Part shown: positions 52,505 to 62,569 of the stretch, piece by piece
Numbering within the stretch: the stretch's first letter is position 1
Layout: every line of letters begins with the position of its first letter
Assembly (NCBI GenBank): GCA_050486545.1
Contig: JBJHDM010000001.1
Span: 1 to 64,000 of the forward strand
Source: DAOMNN01 sp050486545
GTDB taxonomy: Bacteria > Pseudomonadota > Gammaproteobacteria > Burkholderiales > Rhodocyclaceae
Reading direction: 5' to 3'
DNA: 64,000 nucleotides
Translations under genes and position numbers: made by a program
The notes under the pieces: model-generated
Database searches by the model: none
Told to the model about the DNA's origin: nothing
The model's input: only the letters and a program-made list of their open reading frames with translations

Positions 52505-54994
52505 ATGTTCTGGTGGTTCCTGGTTTCCCTCCCTCCCTTGGTGGTCGCGCTCGCCTACGGGCGAGCGCCCTTTTTTGCCTGGGCAGGGGTCGGATTGGCT
52601 TGGTTGGCCGGTGCGGGCTGGGCAGGGCAGTGGCCCGGTGCGCTGACCCTGGCCGCGGTGCTCGCCTGGACGGCGATCTGCGCCGTCTTCCTGCTGACGT
52701 CGCAGCGGCGTGCGCTGATCACTGCGCCGATCTTTAAGGCGTTCCGGAAGGCCTTGCCGTCGATGTCGCAGACCGAGAAGGATGCCCTGGAGGCGGGTAC
52801 CGTGTGGTGGGAAGGCGAGTTGTTTGCCGGCAAGCCGGACTGGAGCAAGCTGCAGGGCTACCCGTGGCCGAAGCTCACGCCCGAGGAGCAGGCCTTTCTC
52901 GACACCGAGACCGCCGAACTGTGCCGCATGACCGACGACTGGGCGTCGACCCAGCGCCAGGATCTTCCGCCCGAGGTCTGGCAGTACATCAAGGACAAGG
53001 GTTTTCTCGGCATGATCATTCCGAAGGAATTCGGTGGCAAGGGCTTCTCGGCCTTCGCCCATTCCCAGGTCGTCACCAAGCTGTCGACGCGTTCGTCGGC
53101 GCCGGCGGTGACCGTGATGGTGCCGAACTCGCTCGGCCCGGCCGAGCTTCTGCTGCACTACGGCACGCCGGAGCAGAAGCAGCACTACCTGCCGCGCCTC
53201 GCGCGCGGAGAGGAAATCCCGGCCTTCGCGCTGACCAGTCCGTGGGCCGGTTCCGATGCGGCTTCGATTCCCGATGCGGGCGTCGTGTGCAAGGGCGAGT
53301 GGCAAGGCAAGGAAGTGCTGGGGATGCGCGTCAATTTCGACAAGCGCTACATCACGCTCGCGCCGGTATGCACCGTGTTCGGGCTGGCTTTCCGGTTGTA
53401 CGACCCGGATCGCCTGCTCGGTGGCGAGGAAGACCTGGGCATCACCTGCGCGCTCGTGCCGCGTGACCAGCCGGGGGTCGATATCGGTCGTCGCCACCTG
53501 CCGCTCAATGCGGTGTGGATGAACGGGCCGATCCGTGGCAAGGATGTCTTCATGCCGCTCGATTTCATCATCGGCGGGCCGAAGATGGCCGGGGAAGGAT
53601 GGCGCATGCTGATGGAGTGCCTCGCGGCGGGGCGCAGCATCTCCCTGCCCGGCTCGAACACCGGCATGCAGAAGATCACCGCGCGGGCGGTGGGCGCCTA
53701 CGCAGGCGTGCGTTACCAGTTCAAGACCGCGATCGGCCGTTTCGAAGGGGTCGAGGAGGCACTCACGCGCATCGGTGCGAACACCTATCTGTGCGATGCG
53801 GCGCGGGTGCTGACCGCCGGGTCGATCGACCTGGGCGAGAAGCCCTCGGTCGTCTCGGCGATCGTCAAGTACCACGTCACCGAGCGGGCGCGCCAGAGCG
53901 TCAATGACGGCATGGACGTCATCGGCGGGAAGGGAATCTGCCTCGGGCCGCAGAACTTCCTCGGCCGTGCGTACCAGCAACTGCCGGTCGGCATCACCGT
54001 CGAGGGCGCGAACATTCTGACCCGCAGCCTGATCGTGTTCGGACAGGGCGCGATCCGTTGCCACCCCTATGTCCTCGACGAGCTGCACGCCGCACAGGAC
54101 AACGATCTAGAGACGTTCGACCGGGCCTTCTGGGGGCATATCGGCTACACCGTGTCGAGCGCGGCGCGTGCATTCGTGATGGGCATCACGGGTTCGCACT
54201 TCGTGTCGGTTCCCGAGAACGTGGCCCCCGAGACGCGTCGCTACTACCAGCAGCTCACGCGCTTCTCCGCAGCCTTCGCGTTCATCGCCGACATCTCGAT
54301 GGGCACCATGGGCGGTGCGCTCAAGCGCAAGGAGAAGCTGTCGGCACGGTTGGGCGACATCCTCTCCCTGATGTACCTCGCGACCGCGACGCTCAAGCGC
54401 TACGAGGCCGAAGGCCGTCAGGCAGCCGACGCGCCCCTGATGCACTGGGCGATCTGGGATTGCATGTTCAAGGCGCAGAACGCGTTCGAGGGCGTCATCG
54501 CCAATTTCCCGAACAAGTTCTTCGCGGCGCTGCTGCGCCGGCTCGTGGTCTTCCCGCTCGGCCGCCCGTACGTCGTGCCGTCCGACCAGCTCGGCCACGA
54601 AGTCGCGAAACTGCTGATCGAGCCGTCGGCCACGCGCGATCGCCTGACCGCGGACGCCTACCTGCCGACCGACCTCGACGAGCCCGTGGCGGCGCTCGAA
54701 GCCGCGTTGATCGCGACGATCGAGGCCGAGCCGATCGAGGCCCGGCTCAAGGAGGCGCAGAAGCAGGGGCGTTTCGATCCGGGGCTGCTCGTGAGCGGCG
54801 ACGTCGACGCGGTGTGGAAGCGTGCACTCGAAGCAGGCGTCATCACCGAAGACGAGTTCCGCACGGTCGAGCGCCGCAATGCCTTGCGGGACAAGGTGAT
54901 CCGCGTCGACGACTTCGCCTACGACTTCGGGCTGCGCGAGGCGCTGGCCGGCATCGAGGACAACGACCCGCGTGCGATGCGCGCGGCCGCCTGA
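52505..54994 (+). CDS. fadE: Acyl-CoA dehydrogenase FadE
   Basis: First step of beta-oxidation: flavin-dependent oxidation of acyl-CoA to trans-2-enoyl-CoA. The 829 residues match the large FadE class (E. coli about 814): two N-terminal hydrophobic helices (about 3-20 and 45-63), then the dehydrogenase core with ALTSPWAGSD (flavin side), the catalytic glutamate in ITVEGANILTRSL (Glu500), and a long C-terminal domain. AAAGGAGAAGG precedes the ATG. It follows the regulator by 63 bases without a separate promoter. Confidence 0.95.
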   Translation: MFWWFLVSLPPLVVALAYGRAPFFAWAGVGLAWLAGAGWAGQWPGALTLAAVLAWTAICAVFLLTSQRRALITAPIFKAFRKALPSMSQTEKDALEAGTVWWEGELFAGKPDWSKLQGYPWPKLTPEEQAFLDTETAELCRMTDDWASTQRQDLPPEVWQYIKDKGFLGMIIPKEFGGKGFSAFAHSQVVTKLSTRSSAPAVTVMVPNSLGPAELLLHYGTPEQKQHYLPRLARGEEIPAFALTSPWAGSDAASIPDAGVVCKGEWQGKEVLGMRVNFDKRYITLAPVCTVFGLAFRLYDPDRLLGGEEDLGITCALVPRDQPGVDIGRRHLPLNAVWMNGPIRGKDVFMPLDFIIGGPKMAGEGWRMLMECLAAGRSISLPGSNTGMQKITARAVGAYAGVRYQFKTAIGRFEGVEEALTRIGANTYLCDAARVLTAGSIDLGEKPSVVSAIVKYHVTERARQSVNDGMDVIGGKGICLGPQNFLGRAYQQLPVGITVEGANILTRSLIVFGQGAIRCHPYVLDELHAAQDNDLETFDRAFWGHIGYTVSSAARAFVMGITGSHFVSVPENVAPETRRYYQQLTRFSAAFAFIADISMGTMGGALKRKEKLSARLGDILSLMYLATATLKRYEAEGRQAADAPLMHWAIWDCMFKAQNAFEGVIANFPNKFFAALLRRLVVFPLGRPYVVPSDQLGHEVAKLLIEPSATRDRLTADAYLPTDLDEPVAALEAALIATIEAEPIEARLKEAQKQGRFDPGLLVSGDVDAVWKRALEAGVITEDEFRTVERRNALRDKVIRVDDFAYDFGLREALAGIEDNDPRAMRAAA

Positions 54995-55006
54995 GGATTG
55001 AATCGC

Positions 55007-56287
55007 ATGAGTCGCGAGATCTTCATCGTCGACGGAGCGCGGACGCCGTTCCTGAAGGCGAAGAACGCACCGGGGCCGTTCGCGGCCTCCGATCTGGCCA
55101 CCGCGGCGGGCTCCAGCCTGTTGCTGCGCCAGCGGTTCGCGCCCGACCAGCTCGACGAGGTCATCCTCGGTTGCGCCAGCCCGTCTCCCGACGAGGTGAA
55201 TATCGGCCGCGTGGTCGCGCTGCGGATGGGCTGCGGGACGGGCGTGCCGGGCTGGACCGTGATGCGCAACTGCGCCAGCGGCATGCAGGCGCTCGATTCG
55301 GCGATGGCCAACATCCAGGCCGGGCGTTCGAACCTGGTGCTGGCCGGAGGCGTGGATGCCTTGTCCCGTGCGCCGCTGCTGCTGTCGGATGCGATGGTGC
55401 GCTGGCTGTCGGGCTGGTATGCGGCCAAGAGCGCCGGGCAGAAGCTGGCCGCCGTCCGGCGCTTCAAGCCGGCGTACCTGGCACCGGTCATCGGCATCAT
55501 GAAAGGCCTGACCGATCCGATCGTCGGGCAGCTGATGGGGCAGACCGCGGAGAACCTGGCGCATCGTTTCGACATCACGCGCGAGGACATGGATGCCTTC
55601 TCGGTGCGCAGCCACCAGCGCGTGGTGACCGCCCAGGATGCCGGGCACTTCGGAGAGATCGTGCCGCTGATCGACCGCGACGGCACCGTGTACGCGGCCG
55701 ACGATGGCGTGCGGCGCGACTCCTCGATGGAAAATCTCGCGAAGCTCAAACCGTTCTTCGATCGCAAGTACGGTCGCGTGACGCCCGGCAACAGTTCCCA
55801 GATCACCGATGGCGCGGCCTGGCTGATCCTGGCCTCGGCAGAGGCCGTCGAGCGCTTCGGACTGGAGCCGCTGGGACGCATCGTCGACAGCCAGTGGGCC
55901 GGGCTCGATCCCGCGCAGATGGGGCTCGGCCCCGTCCACGCGACCACGCCGATCCTGCAGCGCCACGGGCTGGGGCTGGAAGACGTGGATCGCTGGGAGA
56001 TCAACGAGGCCTTCGCCGCGCAGGTGATCGCCTGCCTGCGCGCCTGGAACGATCCGGAATACAGTTGCGGGCAACTCGGGCTCGACGCGCCGCTCGGGAC
56101 CCTGGACGAGGCGCGCCTGAACGTCGATGGCGGTGCCGTTGCGCTCGGCCACCCCGTCGGTGCGAGTGGCACGCGCATCGTGTTGCACCTGCTGCACGTA
56201 TTGCGCCGCGAGGGGCAGCGCCGCGGCATCGCCAGCATCTGCATCGGCGGTGGGCAGGGCGGCGCGATGCTGCTCGAGACCGCGTGA
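55007..56287 (+). CDS. Thiolase (acetyl-CoA C-acyltransferase, FadI-like)
   Basis: Thiolytic cleavage of 3-ketoacyl-CoA. The 426 residues show nucleophile Cys89 (RNCASGMQA), NEAFAAQV, GHPVGASG (catalytic His) and CIGGGQG (Cys412). The length and the long insert before the second half resemble FadI. The ATG at 55007 has GAGGA 9 bases upstream. It lies between fadE and the ECH-HAD fusion, a full trifunctional set. Confidence 0.9.
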   Translation: MSREIFIVDGARTPFLKAKNAPGPFAASDLATAAGSSLLLRQRFAPDQLDEVILGCASPSPDEVNIGRVVALRMGCGTGVPGWTVMRNCASGMQALDSAMANIQAGRSNLVLAGGVDALSRAPLLLSDAMVRWLSGWYAAKSAGQKLAAVRRFKPAYLAPVIGIMKGLTDPIVGQLMGQTAENLAHRFDITREDMDAFSVRSHQRVVTAQDAGHFGEIVPLIDRDGTVYAADDGVRRDSSMENLAKLKPFFDRKYGRVTPGNSSQITDGAAWLILASAEAVERFGLEPLGRIVDSQWAGLDPAQMGLGPVHATTPILQRHGLGLEDVDRWEINEAFAAQVIACLRAWNDPEYSCGQLGLDAPLGTLDEARLNVDGGAVALGHPVGASGTRIVLHLLHVLRREGQRRGIASICIGGGQGGAMLLETA

Positions 56288-56354
56288 CCGCACCGGCCGA
56301 CGACGCGCATTCCCCTGCACGAGCATGGCGGCCGTCCGCCATCGGAGTACCCGA

Positions 56355-58346
56355 ATGAGTCTGACCTACAAACACCTGAACCTGAAACGCGAAGCCGACG
56401 GCGTGGCCTGGCTGGCCCTCGACAAGGCGGGTGCCGGCACGAATACCCTGTCCGCGGAAGTGCTCGGCGAGTTGGCCGACGTGCTCGGCACGCTCGAACA
56501 GCATCCGCCGAAGGGCCTGGTGATCGCCTCGGCCAAGCCCGCCGGATTCATTGCCGGCGCCGATATCGAGGAATTCACCCGGGTCGATTCGCCGCAGGCG
56601 GCACGCGATCTGGTCGAGCGTGGCTGGTCGCTGTTCAACTGGATCGCACGCCTGTCCTTCCCGACGCTTGCGCTGATCCGCGGCCACTGCATGGGTGGGG
56701 GCCTCGAGCTGGCCCTGGCCTGCCGCTACCGCGTCGCCGTCGAGGAGCCCGGCACGAAGCTCGCGCTTCCGGAAGTGATGCTCGGCATCGTCCCGGCCTG
56801 GGGCGGAATGAAGCGCCTGCCCGAGACGATCGGTCCCGCGCTGGCACTGGACATGATGCTCACGGGCAAGCCCGTCGACGCGAAGAAGGCCGCCCGGATC
56901 GGGCTGGCCGACGCCTGCGTGCCGCCGCGCGTGATGGAGAACGCCGCGCGCATGCTCGTCCTGTCCGGCCAGCCGCGGCGCAAGCTGCCCTTCGTCGCGT
57001 CGCTGATGAACGGGCCGTTGAAGTCCCTGGTCGCGAGCAAGGCGAAGAAGCAGGTTGCCGCCAAGGCGTCGCCCGAACACTATCCCGCACCCTACGCGAT
57101 CGTCGACATCTGGGCGAGGTTCGGCGGCAATGCGCTCGACGTCCCGGCCGATTCGCCCGCCTCGCTCGACGCGATCTTCCGGTCGCCGACGGCGAAGAAC
57201 CTCGTGCGCGTGTTCTTCCTGCAGGAGCGGCTCAAGGGCTTCGGCAAGGGATCGGACTTCGCGGCCCGCCATGTGCACGTCGTCGGCGCCGGCGTCATGG
57301 GGGGAGACATCGCCGCGGTGTGTGCCCAGCGCGGGATGACGGTGAGCCTCCAGGACCAGTCGGTCGAGCGGACCGCACCGGCGATCGCACGTGCGACGAA
57401 GTTCTTCGAGCGCAAGTACAAGGGTGACCGTCGTCAGGTGCGATTCGCGCTCGATCGTATCGTGGCGGACCCGGCGGGAGACGGGGTCGCGCGGGCCGAC
57501 GTCGTGATCGAGGCGATCTTCGAGAACCTCGAGGCGAAGCGTGCGCTGTTCGCTGAAATCGAACGACGCGCCCGGCCCGGTGCCGTGCTCGCAACCAACA
57601 CGTCGAGCCTGCGCATCGAGGACATCGCCACGGCCTTGAATCAGCCGGGCCGGTTGGTCGGCATCCACTTCTTCAATCCGGTCACGATGATGCCGCTGGT
57701 CGAAGTGGTCGAGGGCGAGGGGACGGATCCCGAAGCGCTCAAGTGCGCGAGTGCGTTCGTGCGCAGTATCGAGAAGCTGCCGCTTCCGGTCCGCTCCGCC
57801 CCCGGGTTCCTGGTCAATGCGGTGCTGGGTCCGTACATGCTCGAAGCCTTGCGCTGCGTCGATGAGGGGATCGCCCCCGAATCGGTCGACCAGGCGTTGG
57901 TTGCGTTCGGCATGCCGATGGGACCGGTCGAACTGGTCGATACGGTGGGCCTGGACATTGCCGTCGCGGCCGGGGCGGCGTTGACCGGTGGCGCTGGAAC
58001 CGCTGCGCCGAAGCAGCTGATGAGCCTGGTCGAGCAAGGCCATCTCGGGCGCAAGACCGGACAGGGCTTCTACCGCTGGCAGGATGGAAAGCCGCTCAAG
58101 CAGGTCCCGGCCGGCGCGGTGCCCGGACTGGCCGATCGCATCGTCGCACCGCTGCTCGAGGCCGCCCGTCGGTGCGTCGACGAAGGCGTGGTGGCCGATG
58201 CCGACCTTGCCGACGCCGGGGTGATCTTCGGTACCGGCTTCGCACCGTTCACGGGGGGTCCGCTGCACTACGTCGCGAACCGCGGGCAGGCGGCCGGCCG
58301 CCCCGGTCGCATGGCGCGCGAAGGTGATATGGTTCCGGCACGATGA
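56355..58346 (+). CDS. Enoyl-CoA hydratase/3-hydroxyacyl-CoA dehydrogenase fusion (FadJ/FadB-like order)
   Basis: 663-residue bifunctional enzyme. Hydratase first: HCMGGGLELA and ALPEVMLGIVPAWGG supply both catalytic glutamates (Glu118, Glu140). Dehydrogenase second: NAD-binding GAGVMG (311-316), catalytic His438 in GIHFFNP, then a C-terminal HAD domain ending in a Gly/Arg-rich tail. Works with the preceding thiolase. The ATG at 56355 follows GGAG by 7 bases. Confidence 0.92.
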   Translation: MSLTYKHLNLKREADGVAWLALDKAGAGTNTLSAEVLGELADVLGTLEQHPPKGLVIASAKPAGFIAGADIEEFTRVDSPQAARDLVERGWSLFNWIARLSFPTLALIRGHCMGGGLELALACRYRVAVEEPGTKLALPEVMLGIVPAWGGMKRLPETIGPALALDMMLTGKPVDAKKAARIGLADACVPPRVMENAARMLVLSGQPRRKLPFVASLMNGPLKSLVASKAKKQVAAKASPEHYPAPYAIVDIWARFGGNALDVPADSPASLDAIFRSPTAKNLVRVFFLQERLKGFGKGSDFAARHVHVVGAGVMGGDIAAVCAQRGMTVSLQDQSVERTAPAIARATKFFERKYKGDRRQVRFALDRIVADPAGDGVARADVVIEAIFENLEAKRALFAEIERRARPGAVLATNTSSLRIEDIATALNQPGRLVGIHFFNPVTMMPLVEVVEGEGTDPEALKCASAFVRSIEKLPLPVRSAPGFLVNAVLGPYMLEALRCVDEGIAPESVDQALVAFGMPMGPVELVDTVGLDIAVAAGAALTGGAGTAAPKQLMSLVEQGHLGRKTGQGFYRWQDGKPLKQVPAGAVPGLADRIVAPLLEAARRCVDEGVVADADLADAGVIFGTGFAPFTGGPLHYVANRGQAAGRPGRMAREGDMVPAR

Positions 58347-58365
58347 ACGAACCGAAGGTGCCGCA

Positions 58366-58773
58366 ATGAGCGCAACGAACGACGATCCGATCCGGCTTCC
58401 CGACGACCGGCAGCCGGCCCTGCGGGTGATGCCGATGCCGGCCGACCTCAATCCCGAAGGTCAGGTGTTCGGGGGCTGGATCATGGCGATGGTGGACATC
58501 GCCGGCGCGATTCCGGCCAAGCGCCGTGCGCGCAGCCGCGTGGCGACGATCGCGGTGAATTCCTTCACGTTCCGGCAGCCGGTGTCGGTCGGGGATCTGG
58601 TGAGCTTCTATGCCACGGTGGTTTCGGTCGGGCGCACCTCGGTGACGGTCGATGTCGAGGTGCTGGCCGAGCGCAACCCGGAGAACCCGGTCGTGGTGAA
58701 GGTGACCGAGGCGACGTTGACCTACGTCGCGCTCGACGACAAGGGACGCAAGCGGCCGATTCCTCCCGAATAG
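58366..58773 (+). CDS. Acyl-CoA thioesterase (YciA-like hotdog)
   Basis: 135-residue single hotdog domain. Signature LNPEGQVFGGWIMAMVDIAGAI (the NxxGxxFGG pattern with catalytic Asp in MVDIA) and TFRQPVSVGDLVSFYATVVSVGRTS match YciA-type acyl-CoA thioesterases. Its likely role is to release CoA when acyl-CoA accumulates. AAGGTG precedes the ATG at 58366. Confidence 0.87.
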   Translation: MSATNDDPIRLPDDRQPALRVMPMPADLNPEGQVFGGWIMAMVDIAGAIPAKRRARSRVATIAVNSFTFRQPVSVGDLVSFYATVVSVGRTSVTVDVEVLAERNPENPVVVKVTEATLTYVALDDKGRKRPIPPE

Positions 58774-58850
58774 GCTCGCCCACGGCGTTCCAATTCCAAA
58801 CGGGACGGCCCCGCACGCATCGGCCGTCCGCAAGGTACAGGAGAAGAAGC

Positions 58851-61232
58851 GTGAGCAATTTCAATGTCCGCAAGGTGGCCGTGCTCGGTGCCGGCGTCAT
58901 GGGCGCGCAGATCGCCGCCCATTGCGCCAATGCCGACGTGCCGGTCGTGCTGTTCGACCTGCCCGCCAAGGAGGGCAAGCCGAACGCGATCGTCGACAAG
59001 GCACTGACCGGCCTGAAGAAGCTCGATCCCGCGCCGCTGGGTGCCAAGGACCGGCTGGCGTGGATCGGTGCCGCGAACTATGCCTCCGATCTCGAGCAAC
59101 TGCGCGATTGCGATCTCATCATCGAGGCGATCGCCGAGAAGATGGAGTGGAAGCTCGACCTGTACGCGAAGGTGGCGCCGTATCTTCGCCCGGATGCGGT
59201 GTTCGCATCGAATACCTCGGGCCTGTCCATTGCCGGGCTTTCCGCCGGGATGCCCGAGGCGCTACGCAGCCGCTTCTGCGGCATTCACTTCTTCAACCCG
59301 CCGCGCTACATGCCGCTGGTCGAACTCATCGCAACCGCGGACACCGATCCGGCGATGCTCGATGCGCTCGAAACCTGGTTGACCACGCGCCTGGGCAAGA
59401 GCATCGTCCGCGCAAGGGATACGCCGAACTTCGTCGCCAACCGGATAGGGGTGTTCTCGATCCTCGCGGTCATGCACCACACCGCCCGTCTCGGTCTCGG
59501 GTTCGACGAGGTCGATGCGCTGACCGGCCCGAAGATCGGGCGCCCCAAGAGTGCGACCTACCGCACCGCCGACGTCGTGGGCCTCGATACGCTTGCACAC
59601 GTCATCGGCACGATGGAGGCGACCCTGCCACAGGATCCGTGGCACCGCCACTTCACGCGGCCGGCCTGGCTCTCCGCCTTGATCGAGAAGGGGGCACTGG
59701 GCCAGAAGACGCGGGCGGGGATCTTCCGCAAGGAAGGCAAGCAGATCCTGGTCCTCGATCCCTCGAGCGGGAACTATCGCCCGAGTGCCGGCGAGATCGC
59801 CCCGGACGTGGAGGCGATCCTGAAGAAGCGCGACCCGGCCGAGCGCTTCGCGCTGCTGCGTGCGTGCGAGCATCCGCAGGCGCAGTTCCTGTGGGCGATC
59901 TTCCGCGATGTGTTCCACTACTGCGCCTGCCACCTGGGCGGGATTGCCGACAACGCGCGCGATGTCGACCTGGCCATGCGCTGGGGGTTCGGCTGGTCCC
60001 AGGGACCCTTCGAGACCTGGCAGGCAGCGGGCTGGCGCGACATCGCCGAGGCGGTGCGCGCCGATATCGAGGCCGGCCGGGCCATGGCCGAATCCCCGCT
60101 GCCCGAGTGGGTGTTTGCACGCGACGGGGTGCACGAGGCGGCTGGTTCCTACTCGGCCGAAACCGACGCACTGAAGCCGCGCTCGACGCTTCCGGTCTAC
60201 GGGCGCCAGCTCTACCCCGACCGGGTTCTCGGCGAAGCCACGCCGGATCGTGGCGAGACGCTGTGGGAGAACGACGGGGTGCGCTTGTGGGTCCGTCCCG
60301 ACCAGGACGGGCGGATCGGCATCCTGTCGTTCACGTCGAAGATGCATGCGATCGGAGACGAAGTGCTCGACGGCCTCATCGAGGCGGTCGCACGGGCCGA
60401 AAGAGACCTGGACGGTGTCGTGCTGTGGCACGAGGCCCCGTTCGCGGTCGGCGCCAATCTGCAACAGGTCGCCGAAGCGTGCAAGGCGGGCGAGTTCGAA
60501 CGGCTCGAGCGCACCGTGGCGAAGTTCCAGCAGGCCTCGATGACGCTCAAGCACGCGCAGGTGCCCGTGGTCGCGGCAGTGCAGGGCATGGCACTGGGCG
60601 GCGGTTGCGAGTTCGCGATGCATGCGTCGCACCGCGTGCTGGCGCTCGAATCCTACGTCGGGCTGGTCGAGGCCGGTGTCGGGCTGATCCCGGCCGGGGG
60701 TGGTTGCAAGGAATTCGCATTGCAGGCGCACGCGTTCGCGCAGAAGGCCGCCGGCGGCGACGTGTTTCCGTTCATTCAGCAGAGCTTCCAGACCATCGCG
60801 ATGGCCACGGTCGCGAAGAGCGCGCTCGAAGCCGTGCAGCTCGGCTTCGGCAAGCCCTCGGACGACGTCCTGTTCCATCCGCAGGAGCTGCTGCATGCGG
60901 CGATCCGCCGTGCCCGGGCGATGGCCGAGGCGGGCTGGCGCCCGCCGCTCGTCCACCCGGCGGTGACGGTCGCGGGTCGCAACGGCATCGCCACCTGCGA
61001 GCTGATGCTGGTCAACATGGCCGAGGGCGGTTTCATCTCCGCCTACGACTACAAGGTAGCCAAGGCGGCGGCCACGGCGCTGTGCGGCGGCGAGGTCGAG
61101 ACCAACTCGCGGGTGCCGGAGCAGTGGATCCTCGACGTCGAGCGCGCGCTCTTCGTCGATCTGCTCAAGACCGACAAGACCCAGCAGCGCATCGTGCACA
61201 TGCTCGAGACCGGCAAGCCCCTGCGCAATTGA
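58851..61232 (+). CDS. 3-Hydroxyacyl-CoA dehydrogenase/enoyl-CoA hydratase fusion (HAD first), GTG start
   Basis: 793-residue bifunctional enzyme with the reverse domain order of FadB: NAD-binding GAGVMG at 13-18 and catalytic His146 (GIHFFNP) in the N-terminal half, hydratase in the C-terminal half with both glutamates, Glu587 (GGGCEFAM) and Glu607 (GLVEAGVGLIP). GTG start at 58851 with AGGAGAAG upstream. A GGACGGCC/GGCCGTCC hairpin lies in the gap before it (58803-58829). Forms a set with the thiolase that follows. Confidence 0.92.
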   Translation: MSNFNVRKVAVLGAGVMGAQIAAHCANADVPVVLFDLPAKEGKPNAIVDKALTGLKKLDPAPLGAKDRLAWIGAANYASDLEQLRDCDLIIEAIAEKMEWKLDLYAKVAPYLRPDAVFASNTSGLSIAGLSAGMPEALRSRFCGIHFFNPPRYMPLVELIATADTDPAMLDALETWLTTRLGKSIVRARDTPNFVANRIGVFSILAVMHHTARLGLGFDEVDALTGPKIGRPKSATYRTADVVGLDTLAHVIGTMEATLPQDPWHRHFTRPAWLSALIEKGALGQKTRAGIFRKEGKQILVLDPSSGNYRPSAGEIAPDVEAILKKRDPAERFALLRACEHPQAQFLWAIFRDVFHYCACHLGGIADNARDVDLAMRWGFGWSQGPFETWQAAGWRDIAEAVRADIEAGRAMAESPLPEWVFARDGVHEAAGSYSAETDALKPRSTLPVYGRQLYPDRVLGEATPDRGETLWENDGVRLWVRPDQDGRIGILSFTSKMHAIGDEVLDGLIEAVARAERDLDGVVLWHEAPFAVGANLQQVAEACKAGEFERLERTVAKFQQASMTLKHAQVPVVAAVQGMALGGGCEFAMHASHRVLALESYVGLVEAGVGLIPAGGGCKEFALQAHAFAQKAAGGDVFPFIQQSFQTIAMATVAKSALEAVQLGFGKPSDDVLFHPQELLHAAIRRARAMAEAGWRPPLVHPAVTVAGRNGIATCELMLVNMAEGGFISAYDYKVAKAAATALCGGEVETNSRVPEQWILDVERALFVDLLKTDKTQQRIVHMLETGKPLRN

Positions 61233-61269
61233 TGCGCCTCCCGCTTGCGAAAGGACATTGGAGAATCAG

Positions 61270-62469
61270 ATGAGCAAACAGATCCAGGAAGCCTATATCG
61301 TCGCCGCGACGCGCACGCCGGTGGCCAAGCGCAACGGCATGTTCCGCAGCGTACGCCCCGACGACCTGCTCGCCCACGTGCTCTGCGGCGTGGTCGGCAA
61401 GGTGCCGGGGCTGGACCCCGCCGAGATCGGCGACGTGGTCGTCGGCTGCGCGATGCCGGAAGCCGAGCAGGGCATGAACGTGGCCCGCATCGGCCTGCTC
61501 CTCGCCGGGCTGCCGAACAAGGTCCCCGGCATCACGATCAACCGCTTCTGCGCGTCCGGGGTACAGGCGGTGGCCGATGCGGCCGCGCGCATCCGTCTCG
61601 GCGAAGCCGACGTCATGATCGCCGCAGGCACCGAGTCGATGAGCGCGATGCCGCAGATCATGGGCAACAAGGTCAGCCTCAATCCGGCGATCTTCGCTCG
61701 CGACGAGAACGTCGGCATTGCCTTCGGCATGGGACTCACCGCCGAGAAGGTCGCGCAGCGCTGGAAGGTGAGCCGCGAGGAGCAGGATGCGTTCGCGCTG
61801 CAGTCGAACCAGCGTGCCTGCGAGGCGATCGCCGCGGGACACTTCCGCGACGAGATCACCCCCTATACGGTGCGCGCGCACCTGCCGGGCGAGGGCGGAA
61901 CCGTGCGGGTCGTCGAACGGCTCTGCGACACCGATGAAGGCCCCCGCCCGGACGCGTCGCTCGAGACGCTCGCGAAGCTGCGGCCCGTCTTCGCCGCGCG
62001 CGGTTCGGTCACAGCCGGCAACAGTTCGCAGATGTCCGATGGCGCCGGGGCGGTGCTGCTGATGAGCGAGGCGGCGGTCAAGCGCACCGGGGTGACGCCG
62101 ATTGCGCGCTTCGTGAGCTACGCGGTCGCGGGCGTGCCGCCGGAGATCATGGGCATTGGCCCGGTCGAAGCCATTCCGCGTGCCTTGCAGGCCGGCGGCA
62201 TCGCCCGTTCCGACCTGGACTGGATCGAACTCAACGAGGCCTTTGCCGCCCAGTCGATCGCGGTCATGCACGAGCTCGATCTCGATCCGGCGCGGGTCAA
62301 TCCGCTCGGCGGTGCGATCGCGCTGGGCCACCCGCTTGGCGCGACCGGCGCGATTCGTTCGGCCACGCTGATGAGCGCGATGCAGCGCGATCCGTCCCTG
62401 CGCTACGGCATGATCACGATGTGCATCGGCACCGGCATGGGCGCGGCCGGTCTGTTCGAACGGGTCTGA
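61270..62469 (+). CDS. fadA: Acetyl-CoA acyltransferase (thiolase, FadA-like)
   Basis: 399-residue thiolase with Cys94 (NRFCASGVQA), ELNEAFAAQS, LGHPLGATGA (His) and CIGTGMG (Cys385). It pairs with the HAD-ECH fusion 37 bases upstream, as in the two-gene fadA/fadB-type complexes where that fusion order is common. The ATG at 61270 has GGAG 6 bases upstream; the TTG at 61258 is less likely. Confidence 0.92.
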   Translation: MSKQIQEAYIVAATRTPVAKRNGMFRSVRPDDLLAHVLCGVVGKVPGLDPAEIGDVVVGCAMPEAEQGMNVARIGLLLAGLPNKVPGITINRFCASGVQAVADAAARIRLGEADVMIAAGTESMSAMPQIMGNKVSLNPAIFARDENVGIAFGMGLTAEKVAQRWKVSREEQDAFALQSNQRACEAIAAGHFRDEITPYTVRAHLPGEGGTVRVVERLCDTDEGPRPDASLETLAKLRPVFAARGSVTAGNSSQMSDGAGAVLLMSEAAVKRTGVTPIARFVSYAVAGVPPEIMGIGPVEAIPRALQAGGIARSDLDWIELNEAFAAQSIAVMHELDLDPARVNPLGGAIALGHPLGATGAIRSATLMSAMQRDPSLRYGMITMCIGTGMGAAGLFERV

Positions 62470-62477
62470 CCGGAGTC

Positions 62478-62544
62478 GGGCGGCGGGCGCGGCACGCTCT
62501 CCTTTTTTTGGGTCCGCCGGGCTCCCCGCCGCGCCGTCCCGCCC
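62478..62544 (+). other. GC-rich stem-loop with an internal T-run after the thiolase gene
   Basis: The arms 62478-62493 and 62528-62544 pair over about 16 bases with one small bulge, enclosing a loop that contains a run of seven Ts (62503-62509). It lies in the 100-base gap before the DUF4442 gene. It is not a standard terminator, because the Ts are in the loop, but could affect expression of the last two genes. Confidence 0.4.
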
Positions 62545-62569
62545 GTTCCGTTCGCCGTCCACACGCACC

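Noticed and set aside
53000..61200. Several long alternate frames across the fad genes
   Set aside because: All lie within genes whose catalytic motifs are intact in the chosen frames.
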